Shown: one piece after another, positions 48,581 to 60,500 of the stretch | How positions within the stretch are numbered: the first letter of the stretch is position 1 | Layout: the number at the start of each line of letters is the position of its first letter | Origin: Zelonia costaricensis | Taxonomy: Eukaryota > Euglenozoa > Kinetoplastea > Trypanosomatida > Trypanosomatidae | NCBI GenBank assembly: GCA_030849075.1 | Contig: JASAOO010003495.1 | Span: forward strand, 1-64,000 | DNA: 64,000 nt | Direction of reading: 5' to 3' | Made by a program: the position numbers and the translations under genes | The notes under the pieces: generated by a model | What the model was told of the DNA's origin: nothing | Database searches by the model: none | What the model saw: only the letters and a program-made list of their open reading frames with translations

Positions 48581-51500
48581 ATGCCACGCCACCTCGCCGA
48601 TCAACTCGCGCGGCTCTCGCGGGCTGGGGAGTGGCGCCGCTGCCTGGACCTCATGCGACGCACCCTGGCATCATCCGCCAGTAGTGCAGAGATCACCACG
48701 ACAGCAACGGCGGCGACAGCGCGCGATGCAGCTTGCACAGTGCTCAATCAGCCGTCGCTGCTGCTGCGCTGCGCGTCGGCCTCACCACCGTGTCAGAGCG
48801 CCACTGACGTGCTGCTTGTCTTTGACGCCGCCCTCCGCCTCACCGGTCGCCGTACGCCCGCAACGCCGGCACCGCCCACGCCGCCCATACACGCGTCAGC
48901 AGAGTGGGGCGCGCTCGTGACGCGGCTGCTGCAGGCGTACACCGACGGCGACGGAACGCACGCGCCGAGCGAGGTGCAGTCGGCTACCGCCGTCGCCGCG
49001 CTGTGTTCGTGGGCCACAGCCCAGGGGCTGCCCGTGCCGCCCCTTCTCATCGATAAGGCACGGGAGCGGGCGGCACGAGCGCAGGTCTCGCCCCGCGCGG
49101 CCGCCGCACGCCAAGACGTCGCCGCCGTGGGGGCAACCTCGTCGCGCGACGCAAACGCTGACCCCGTACACGGTGAAGGCCCTGACAGCTCCTGCGCGAA
49201 GTCGGTCCACCCCTCATGCGCACCGTCACCATCGCCGCGGCCCACCGCCCTCCCGCTGCAACACGTGCACGAAGAGGCCGACGAGGCGTGGCGGGCTGGA
49301 CGCCAGCTGACGCAGCAGCTCGCCGTGGCGTGGTGTGGTGCGCAGGCGGACTACGCGGCCGAGACGGCGGAGGTCGCAGCCTCCAGTGCGCGCACGACGG
49401 AGCTGCGGAGCTTTGCCGCGGAGGTGGCGGTGCGAGCGCGCTTCCGCGCTGCCCTGCAGCCTTGCGCGTCACCGCCCTCGTCAGGCCCAGCGGGGTTCAG
49501 CGAGGCGGAGCTGCGTGCCATGACGAGCTTCGCGATCCGCATGTTCGCCACCGTCCGCGGTAATGGTGGCCACGACGTACCCGCCGCGGACTTGATGCCC
49601 GAACCGCCGTCAAAGGACAGCGCCGCTCCGGCGTCGCCCGAGTGGGAGTTCTTCACCTGCATCGTCATGGCCGAAGAGGTCTGTGCGGCGCTGTGGCGCG
49701 AGTCGGGTGAGGAGGACCGTGCACTCAGGCCCCAGGTAGCGCGCGGCGGTGCAGCCACAGCGGCACCCGTCGTCGCGCGTGAGTGTCTCGTTGCCGTGTC
49801 CGCTGCGTCGATGGACGCCCTCATCTCGAGCAACGCCGAAAGTCGTCAGTTGTACGCATCTCGCCCGGACGATCAGAGTCCATACGCGGCGGCTACTGCG
49901 GCTGTCGCCGCGTCCACCACCGCCCTTCACGCGGTGCGCGCCGCACGCAGTCTCGCCAAAGCCGTGGTGATCCTGTGCACGGAGAGCGCAGACGCGCTGT
50001 GGCGCCGCCGTGCGCTGCTCTCCGAGCATCTCCAGATCCCGCACCCCTCCCGCTGCCACCGCACCGCACGCGATGGCAGCGCTGCGAACAGCGTAGCCCG
50101 TGATCAGTGCTGCGAGAGCGACTCGCAGCCCGAGCTTGATCTTGTGCGTCTGCTGGAGCTTGTGGTCAATGGCGCGAGTCTCCTCGATGCGTCGCCGTCG
50201 GTTGCAGCGGACGCACTTGTTGAGGTGCAGCTGCAATGCGTGTGGGCTGCGGTGCTGCTCACCGAACGCACCGTTTGCGGGATCGAGAGCCGCGCACCGG
50301 CGGAGGCGGCGGCTGTGTTGACGGCCCTTCGCGAGACCTTGCGGCTGCCGAGCAGCGTCGCCGCCCCTGCGTCGCGTGAAGGCAAGCGCGGCACACCATC
50401 GCTGCCCGCCTCTTCCGTAGTGACGGCTGTTGCGTGTGCGGTGCTCGACGCGTGCCCTGAGTGGATCGCCACGGCGGTGCTGCGCCCGGACCTGGAGTCC
50501 GATGGAGAGTCCGGCAGCGGCGCCGTCGCCGCTCTGGCGGTGTCGCGCGTTGTGGCGCACCTCGCACCGGGCCGCGTGCGGACCGCTGCGTGGCGACTGC
50601 AGCAACGCCGCCCCATCTCCTCCCTCGGCGAGCAAGCGCGCAGTGACGAGGCGGTGACACGCGCTGACGTGGATGGGGTCGCTGAAGGGGTCTCCGCCGA
50701 TGAAGCCCACCGCGGCGCTTGTGCGTCAGCCGCATCACGATGGCCATCGGCAACGCGGCTGTCAGAGGTGTGCGATCGCCTCACCTCGCCGTCGCTGTCG
50801 TCCCACTTCGTGTCTGCCGTCCTCGCCGGCCTCGACTCGTCCACAACGCTGGCCATTGCACAGCACCTCTCCCAGCAGCAGCATCGTCCCCCAGCACCGT
50901 CCGCGCAGCTGCGTCGGCAAGACGGAGTCGATGCCTCCACCGACATCAGCGCGCCGGGTGCGTCAGGGACGGCGGCCCTGGCGTGTGTGCTGCACTCCCT
51001 TGCAACCCCCGCGGCGCGGGCAGACATGGCACAGCAAATACTCGGCATAACAAGCGACGCTGCCGCCGCCGCTGCCGGTTCACCAGGCCCTTCTCCTTCC
51101 CCACCCGCCGCAACGCATCGCCGGCGTCCCGGCGCGCCGTCCCGCGGCCCCCGGCCGGTGTTCATGTGGCGGCTGCAGGTGGCCGAGGTGTGCCTGGAGT
51201 GCCTCGCCGAGGCGCAAACCTCGTGCACCCCGGCAGCGCTGGCGGCGCTCGAGGTGGCTACGAGGCGGTACCTTGCTGTTGCCGCGGGCGCACTCGCTCA
51301 TGCCAGGGAAGGCGGCGAAGCCGGCGCGGCGCACGCCGTGCTGCGCCGCGTGTGGTGCTTGCTAGGTCGTCTGCAGCCGACTCTGCTTGAGGCGCACACA
51401 CGGCACTCTCGCGAGATCGACGCCGCGCCGTCGGCCACGCCGGGTGCCGCCGCGTCAGGCGGTGCACCACTGCTGCAGTTCCTGGCGTGGCTCGAGCGTC

Positions 51501-54500
51501 ACACCGGGGGTGCGGCTCGGTCAAGCGTCGGGCTGCGCAGGGAGGATCGCTGGGCGGCGGCACGCCTGACGCGGCTGAGCCGCGCCGTCGCGTACGTCGC
51601 GTGCGCGTCGCCGTCCACCGCAGACGTGCCGGCCGCCGTCGCGGTCGGCGTGTCGTGCGGTGCCGCCTACGCTGGTGTGAGCGTGTGCCGCCTCTGCCAC
51701 CTCGCCCTCGCCTCCACCGCGGGGCCGCAGCCGCCACCGCAGCAGGCGCAGCTGCACTCCAGCACGGCCGCGGCGGGGGCGCGACGCGTGGCGGTGTTGG
51801 CGTTGGCCGATGCGTGTGGTGTGTTCGACCACCCCGCGCTCTCTCCGGCTTCCACGTCGCCCGGTCGCGAGGCGCAGGCGGACGCGCTGAGTGTGCTGCA
51901 GCACGGGCACGGCCAGCCGCTGGACAAGACCCGCCACGACGTGCTCGTGGCGACGATGCAGGAGTTCTCGCGTGAGCGGCGCGTCCGCGATGCCGTGGCG
52001 CTCTTCTACGCCCACGAGCGGCAGCACCGCCGATTGCGTCTCGACGAAGTCGAGCTCTTTGCGGAGATCGCCAAGCGCGCCCCGCTGCCGTTCCTGGTGC
52101 GACTGCTACGCTACGTCCCGCCCCCGTGCGTGAGCGCCGTGCTCGCCAAGGCCATTGTCGTCGGTGCCCTCAAGACCTGCCAGCGAGAGTTGAAGCCTGC
52201 GGCGCGGCGGAGGCAGGACGGGCAGGACGGCGCACGCGCCTCCGGTGCCAGGGAGGCGGCGAGGCTGCAGCTGTGGTTCGAGTGTCTTGCCGTGGCTCGC
52301 CGGGCCCTGACGCTGCTGCCGTACCCCACTGCCGCCACCGCCTCACTGGCGTCACGCGGCGGGGACGACGCCGACCTGCGACGCGCCGCCTCTGCTATCT
52401 GGCGGCTGGTACGACTGCGACCGCACGCTACGCTGGATGACGGTCAGGCGCGGCTGCCCTCGCACCAGACCTCGGCGACGGGCGCACGTGGGTGGGACCG
52501 CGATGCGGTGCACGCTGAGCAGCTCTTCACGGCGCTGGTGCATCACCCGCAGGCGGCGCGCTTGCACGCGGCCCCAACGCTGCGTGCGGTGGAGGAGCTG
52601 CGACAGACCCTTCTCTTCTGTGAGGCCCACGGCGATACCGAGACAGCCGTCCACGCGTATCTGCGGTTCTTGGCTAGCGCGACGGGTGCGCATCGGGGAG
52701 GCGGTGGCTCCGGCGATGGTCCGCCTCCCGTTGTTCCGCTCCTGCCGCTGGACACGTACACGGCGCTGCTCCGCTCCGCCAGCGCGCACGCGGCTACGGC
52801 CTACGACGGCGTGGGCGGCGAACTCCTCGGCTGCAGCGTTGCGGGGCACAGTGATGGCGATACGGGGACGGCATCGGTGTCCCTGGAGGCGCTCGAGGCC
52901 CACGTCAGTCGTGACGCAGGCGTGGATGCCGTTCCACCTCCGCCTCATCGCGGCCTCTTGACTGGCGTGGACGTCATGCAAGACGGCGCAAGTGGTGCGG
53001 AGGACCACATGGCAGCGCTGCTACAGGCGCGGGCCGCGCTGACGGACGGCCGCGCTGCCTCTCTGGCAGTAGCAGGAGTCCAGGGGCCCTCCAGAGCGGG
53101 TGCCGCACACGAGAAGATCACTGTGGCAAGCGTGAATGGAGCGCGTCGTGAGCGCGAAGCCGCGGCGGCGGCGATGATGGTGACGACTCCGGCAACGACA
53201 CACGCACAGTACACCGTCGCTGCGGTGCGGCGGTGCAGCGGACTGCTGACCCCCGCACTCGACGCACTCACACGAGCCGACGTCGCGTTCGCGCCGCTCA
53301 CGGCGGTGCTGCACGACGCGCTGCGCTGCTGCCGCCTGCGACCGCGTGTCGTGCAGGGCAATGCCGACGCACCGTCGACGGCGGCGGCAGCGGCGGAGGG
53401 GGAGGAGGAGCAGGTGGCGGCGACGGCGAGTGCGGTGGGCGTCGTCGCAGCCACCATCGCCGCCGTCTTCCAGCTGGAGGGCACCACGTCGGCTGTCGCG
53501 TGCAGCGCAAGGGCACACGACGCCCTGGACGCCGCACCGGACACCGAACGGGATCGGCTCAGGGTGGCGTGTGCGTCGACGGCATCGGCCGCAGTGGTCA
53601 CCTTCACATGCGTGGCCTCGCATGACGACGCCGCCTTCTGGCGCGTCGTGCAGCAGAGCGACGTGCTGCTGTCGTACGTGTGGGCCTATGTATGGGAGCT
53701 GCGCCAGCTGGAGTGGACGGTGCTGTGGGTGTCGCCTGCACAGGCGCAGCGTGCGAGCCTGGCAGCGGCGGAGTGTGCGCAGGCGATCGCGGCGGCCGTG
53801 ACAGCGCTCGATGTGTGGGCGGCAGAGAGGTCCATGCACGCCCCTCACGGCAGCGGTGCGGCCGCGGTGGAGCGCTGGCGACGTCGCCTGCGGCGAACCA
53901 CGGTGCGGGACCTACGGCACTGCTGCGCCGTCATGGCAGACGCCGTCGAGGTGGGCTGCGGCGTCGACGTGGCGGGCGAGCTGGGCGACAGAGCCGTCGC
54001 TGCCCGGGAGGCAACGCTGCAGCTGTGTCGCACCGTGGACGGGGCCGTCTCTGTTGTCGACCTCTGCAGCCCGGCGAACGCCTTGATGCAGCGCGTCGCC
54101 GATCCACGCCTGGCAGCGGCACCGTCGGTCAGCGCGCCGGAGGCTTCTTGCGATGCTCCTGCGGTGGTGTGGGCGGTGATGTGGGCGTACAAGGCGGCCG
54201 CCTGTGAGCTCGCCGAGCGCACCCTGGCCCTCTCGCACGCTTCGATCGGTGCCGGGCACGTGGCGCTCGACTACGCGCTGCGCTGCGTGACGGCCCAGGC
54301 TGCGTCGCTGCGCTCGAGCGCGGACGCGTGTCGAGTGGACGGGGCGGCGCCGCACACCTGCGCCGACCCGGGTGACGTCGTGGCCTGGGTGGCGCGTGAG
54401 GCAGCGGTGGCCTCGCTGCTGCCTGGGATTGCCAGCCGCCTGCAGTCGTGCCGGGCATACGTGGAGGCGGTGGCGGCGTGCGCCGCGGCCGACGCGTCAG

Positions 54501-57500
54501 GCCGGAGTGCGCCACGACTCACGCAGCAGCTCACAGAGCTCTCCGCCGACCTCTTCTACGCCGTGCACTTGTTGGACGAGTGCCGGCGGTGGGCGACGCT
54601 CGTGGACGCGTGCGCGCACCTGCCGCCGGCGGTGCTGCCCGTCGCAAAGACGCCCCGCGCAGCGTCGCCGGACACGCAGCGGGCGTACCGGGCCGCCGCG
54701 CAGACCGCCGCGCGGCGCATGCTTGTGCAGCTCTCGTGCCTGCGTGACGCGCTCGCTGACATGTACAGCGTGGGATGGTGGTCGGAGCTCCACGGGCGGC
54801 TGCCGGACTCCGCCCGCGCGCGGCTGTGGGCCGTGGATGCGGTGCGCACGCAGCACCTGCACCTCCTCCTGGCGCTCGGCTCCTGCGCGGAGGCCGCTCA
54901 CCCCGTCACTCACGGACGCCTACCACCACCACCACCCCGACTGCCGTTGGCGGAGCAGCTGCAGCAGGCGCTGGCGGCGCACCCGTCCGCGGCGGCCCAG
55001 GCCGTGCAGTGTGCGCAGCCCGCTAGGCCACCACGCCGGGTGACGTCGTACGTGGACATGGACGCGCTGATGGACGACGACGATGACACCCTCGCTGCTG
55101 CTGCTGCGGCGGCGGCGCGGGCGTCGGCGATGGTGGCAGCGGTGCGGGCGGGCGAGGTGGCGATGCTGTCGTACCTGACGTGGTCTGGTGCGCTCCAGGA
55201 CGCGAATCTCGACGTCTCCATGGGGGAGGAGGTTGAGGAGGTGGAGCTGGAGGCTCTGTTGCCCACTCGCTGCGCCACGACGCGGGTGGTGGTGGTGCGC
55301 TTGACGCGGCTCGAGTCGGCTATCGCAGCGGCACTGGCGGCGCCCACGCTGCCCGCGTCGCACGCGGCGTGGTTGCGGCGTCTGCTGCCGGCGGTCGTCG
55401 GCTCTGACGGGGCGAGAGGACGCACAACGTCGGAGCCGCAGTACATCGTGGCCGCCACGCGGGTGCTGCCCGCGGCGCTGTGGCAGTGGCTCTCGTCACT
55501 TGGCGCGGCAGCGGCGGCGGCGGAATTTCGCAGCGACGTGTGCCGCGTTGGGCTCGCGCTGGATGCGGTGCTTCTCTGCGACAGCTCCTGCCTCGCTGGC
55601 GACCTCGCGAGGCACCCGCTCGTGCGTGAGCATCATCTGCACCACGCAGACCGAGCGGGCGACAGCGACGCCGTGGCGCCTCGTGACCGCGTCGACGGCA
55701 GCGACGCGGAGGAAGGGTGCCGCGACAGCAACAGAGGCGCCGCCGTGTCAGTCGATGACGTGCGTGAGGAATGGGGGCAGTGCAGCGGCGCGTGGCTGCG
55801 GCGGCTCATGCACGCCGCGGCCTCGGCCGACGCGACGACGGCGGCGTGGAGGACCTCTGCGCACCGCGACAGCAGCAGCCGTAGCAGCAGCGGCGTCGGC
55901 TGTAGTGCTGCTGCCGCGTTCGATGCGCACAGTTCGCTGGCACTGTTGCACACCCCGACCACCCCGTGTGCGACCCCCGCGCCATCAGCGTGGTGTGGGC
56001 AGGGCTGCGACGTCCCGGCGCCGCCGACGGTGCTGGCGCTGCAGCCCGCCCGCGCGCGCCTCGTTGCGGTCGTCGTGCTTGCCGTGCTCCGCGACGCATC
56101 GCTGATACCGGCGGCGCCGCTGCGCGAGGCGACGCTCGTGCAGCTTGTGCAGGACCTGGGCTACACGGCACCACACGCGTGGTGGACCGCGCTGTGGTGG
56201 ATCACGTGCACCCCGTACCCGCTGCCGCTCCAACGCGACGACGGAGAAGCCACGGCTACCGTCTTCGATATTGCAACCACGAAACTGCGGCGGTGTCGTG
56301 CTGCGCTGCTGGCGTGTGGGCCGTGGCCGTCGCCGGTGGCAGTGCCGCTTCTCGAACACGCCGTGGAGGTGCAGGGGTTGACACGCGCCATGGCCTCGGA
56401 CGAGAGCACCGCGTCGGCGCGTGTGTTCCCCGAGGCGTTGGAGCTGCTGCTGCAGAAGCGTCCGGGCTGGCAACCGCCGACGTCTTGTGCTGCCGTGTCA
56501 GGGCAGCGACACCGCGCGTCCAGCCACGCCTCCCCGCGGGGTCGCGCGTCGTCGCCGCCGCTGCCGATCGCGCCGGTCGCTGTCTCCGCCGCCTTCGACG
56601 TCCCGTGCGTGCTCCTGACTCGCGACCGCTGCTTCACGGCACCACCCTGCGTCGTGCCCCTCCCACGGCTTCGCGGGCGGCACGACGGTCGCACACCCGC
56701 GACGCAGCCGCTGGCCGACCCCGCGGCGGCGGCGGCGACGCCACTCCGCGCGCAGGCCTCCTTCTCTGCCCTCGAGTACGTCTACGCTGAGTCGGAGCGC
56801 TGCCTGCAGGCCTGCGGCTCCACCGCCAGCGCACCGCGGTGGGCCGCTGCGGAGGCGAACTTGCTCCACCAGGTGCTTCGTCTCTCCCTGGCCGACACAC
56901 TCGGAGGCTGCACCCGGCTTGTGTGTGACAGTGCGTGGGCCGCGACCCTCCTTGCGCTCCCCCTCGCGCGGCAGACGTGGGCGCTGCTCCTGGTGTGGCG
57001 CACGCTGCAGCTGCGCATGGCGGAGCTGGAGAGCGGCCAGGCGTTTGGGGCCACTGCAGTGGGCAGCGACTACGTCGGTGCGGCGGTGGTGGAGGACTCC
57101 TGCGACGCCGCGCCGGACCCTCTGCCCATGACGATGGTGGACGGCTACGCCAGCGTGTTTGTTGTCCTGCGCCGACTGCTCGCGGGCGTCTCGCACGCTG
57201 GCCGCGCCTCGACTCCATCGGTCGCGTCCGAGCCCTCCCCCAACACGCGCGGCGCCGACGGTGAGAGTTGTGGCTTGGCCCGCGACCTGACGCGGCTGGA
57301 GGTGTTCTCTACGGAGCTGGCAGCGTTTTGGGCGGTGCGGTGCGCCGCAGAGCACCTTCCCGCCTCGCACCTCGCCGTCGACGAGGCAGCGCCGGGTAGC
57401 GACGGGAGCGTGCTGCTGTCGTGCGTGCGTCGTTACACGCAAGTCGTGCGCCAGGACGACGAGGGCGATGCGGGAGAGGGCGGGAGTGCCACTGGTAGTG

Positions 57501-60500
57501 GAGCGGGCCGACTCGACGCTGCAGCACCGCTGCCTCGGCAGCTACAGCAGCGTGGCGAGGCGAGGCTTGCGGCGGATGGGGACGTTGTGGCCGACCTCCG
57601 TCGAGCCGAGGCGCGGCTGCAGCACGCGATGGGGACATCGCCGCCGCCGTCGTCGTCGTGGGTGGAGGCCGGTCGCGCCGCTCGACGCGGTGGCCGTCCA
57701 CACGGCGCCGCAGACTCCGCGCCGGGAGGCGACGACGGCGCCGCGGCGGCAGCGGCGGCAGCGGCAGCAGCGTTGCTGAAGGCACGTGTGGCGGTGCTGC
57801 GCAAGGCCATCGTGGAGGCGTCGTCCGCAACATCCCCGGAGTGGTCGCTGTGGCCCCCAGCAGCGTGGGAGGCCTGCGAGGTGCGGGCGTGCATTCGCGC
57901 CAGCGTCGCGCAAGGTGTGCCGCGCACCGTGACACTGCGGCACCCCAGCAGCATCGCGCGTCAGCTCCGGCGGTGGAAGTACCGGGACGAGGAGCGCTAC
58001 CTGCAGGAGAGTCGCCACTGTGGCGGTGAGGCCAAGACGTGTGACGGCGGCCGGAGTGCAGCCCCCGTGAGGTTCCACCTGCGCCCCGCCGCGGCCCCTC
58101 CGTCGCATCGCGTCGTCGACATCGAGGCAGGTGCCCTCATCGACGTGTGGCATGCGGTGGAGGGCTTCATCGACGACGGGTTGGTGGCTCTGAAATGCGT
58201 GCCAGCCACCGCCGCATCCGCAACCTGCGCGGAGTCCGGCCGGGCGGGCACCGCAGGCGCCGCGGCGCGGCGAAGGCGAGTGCCCCGTGCGGCGGCAACG
58301 ACCTGCTCTGCCGGCGCCGGGGTCGTCGTGCAGCTTCTGATTCTGCTGGCGAGCTGGGAGCACACGCAGCTGTGCGGGAGCGTCTTCGAGGAGAGCCAGC
58401 AGCAGCCTCCCGAGGAGGAGGGGGAGGAGGTGGAGGGCGGCGCCGATCAGCGGCCGCCGCGCGTGCTGCACGGCACCCTCGCCTCTGCCGACCGCTTCAA
58501 GGTGTACAATGCCACCATAAAGCTCGTGCGCTCCCGGATCGGTGTCTGCGGCGAAGGCAGCGAGGACGCGCGCGGTGTGGCGACCGGCCCCGCTGCGCCG
58601 CCTCCGTCGCTGGCGGCAATGCTACCAGTCGACATGGGCGCACCGATGGGCCGGAGCTCGTACGGTGGTGCAAGCGCGCCGACGGCGTGCCTCGTGACGG
58701 TGTTCTCCGTGTGTCCGCGGCTGTGGCGCACCTCCAATGTCTGGCACAGGGCGGAGAGTGCGCCGTCCAAGACGGTGCTGATGGGCATCGAGCGGTGCGT
58801 GGCGCGCTACGTGGCGATTCTGCACACGCTTAGGCGGCTTGGCGAGGCGGGTGCGGCGCAAGAGGAGCCGCGGGGCAGCCACAATGGCGTCGGCGCGGCC
58901 GACATGCTGGCCCGCAGCGTTGACCCGCCGTCGCTCATGCGATTGCTGCTGTGGAGCTACTTCACTGCCTTCAGCGAGGCCAATGGGCGGTTCTGGTCGG
59001 CTGCGGGAGCCGCGAGTGTGGGAGTGGCACGCGGTGTGCTCCTACGCGCGTTGGTGGACCTGAGCGCGGTGCTCCGTAAGGGCCGCCGCGGTGTGCGCCT
59101 GCCGGAAGTGCGCGGCGGACTGCGCAGGCCTGGCAACTCGCTCGCCTCCGCTCTCGGCGCACACTTGTACCCGGCCTTGTGGCGAGAACTCGTGGCGGGC
59201 TTTGTGGCGCGGTCCAGCGCTGGCCGCGCCGTGCGACGGCCCCAGCACGCTGTGGCTGAGAACGGCCGCTGGGGGGACCTGCGGGGAAGGTGGGGAGCGG
59301 CGCTGGGAGACGCAGGTGGCGGCGGCTGCGACGACAGTGCCGTACGCACGAGCTTCGCAATGCCCACAGCGCTGCAGCGCCGCCCGCAGTCGCCTGAGAG
59401 CGACGCCGCCGCTGCGGGCTACCTGGCTGAGCTCTTGGACGTGTTCGACAAGGCCGGGGCGAGGGTGCCGAACGCCGCCGCGGCGCTCCCTCGTCGCCTG
59501 CGGGGGCTCTGCGGACTGGGCGACGGCGCCCTCTTCCGCTTTCTCTCCGGCGTGCTGGCGGCGTCGCAGCGGTGCGCGGACGCCGACGACTCGGCGACGC
59601 AACTGACCGAATTTGTGTTGGACGTGGTGCGCGGCACGGGGCTGGAGGCGCTGCGCCCCATCGCCGATGCCGCCGAAGCCGCCTACGTTGAAGCGCTGGA
59701 GTGCGTCGCGGCCCTCGCAAGTGCTGCGCGGGCGACGTCGGCACCCCACGAGCAGCCGACCGCGGCGCAGGTGGCGGCGGCGGGGATGTCGCTGTGTGCG
59801 GTGCTGCACCCGTGGCTGCCGCTTGCCGGCTCGTGCAGAGACGCCCGCGCGGTGGAGGCGAAGCTGCAGCTGGTCCTGCTTTGCACTGCAGCGCCGCCGC
59901 GGCAGCCGCGGGGCTCTTCGTCGTTGCACCCTTCCTCTTCCGACGCGAAGGTGCGACCGGCGGCGGAGTTGTCAGCGCCTCATGCGCTGGAGGTGCTCAA
60001 CCACGTTGTGCGCCTCGCACCCCCCACCACGTCGCTGTCACCGCGTGGTGTCATGCTGCTCGGTGCCGTGCACTGCAGCCTGACCAGCGCCGAAGCGGGA
60101 CCGTGGGGCTACCGGCGCCGCGGCGACCGCCTCCACGGCAGCCAGCGCGCCGCGTCCGGCGCCGACTGCGCCTCACGCGAGGCGAGGGCGGCTGGCCTGC
60201 GCGTGCTGCAGGAGTTGGACGAGATGCCGGAGCACGACAGCGCCGCTGTGCTGGCGGCATGGCAGCAGGTGCGGCGCTCACACGATCCCGCCGCGGCGGC
60301 GATCTTGATGGAGTGGGACGGGGTCGCGTCGCCATCAGCGCGGCTGGGATGCACGGCACCAGCGCTCCGACCCAGCGCGGCGGGCGTGCCGCACGGGGAG
60401 ACGATGTGCAGTGTTGAGATGTGCCTCTACGTGGCCGCGCGGCGGGAGGTCGAGGCCACGGTACGCACGACGAATGGGAAGCTGCAGTCACCGGCCTTCA

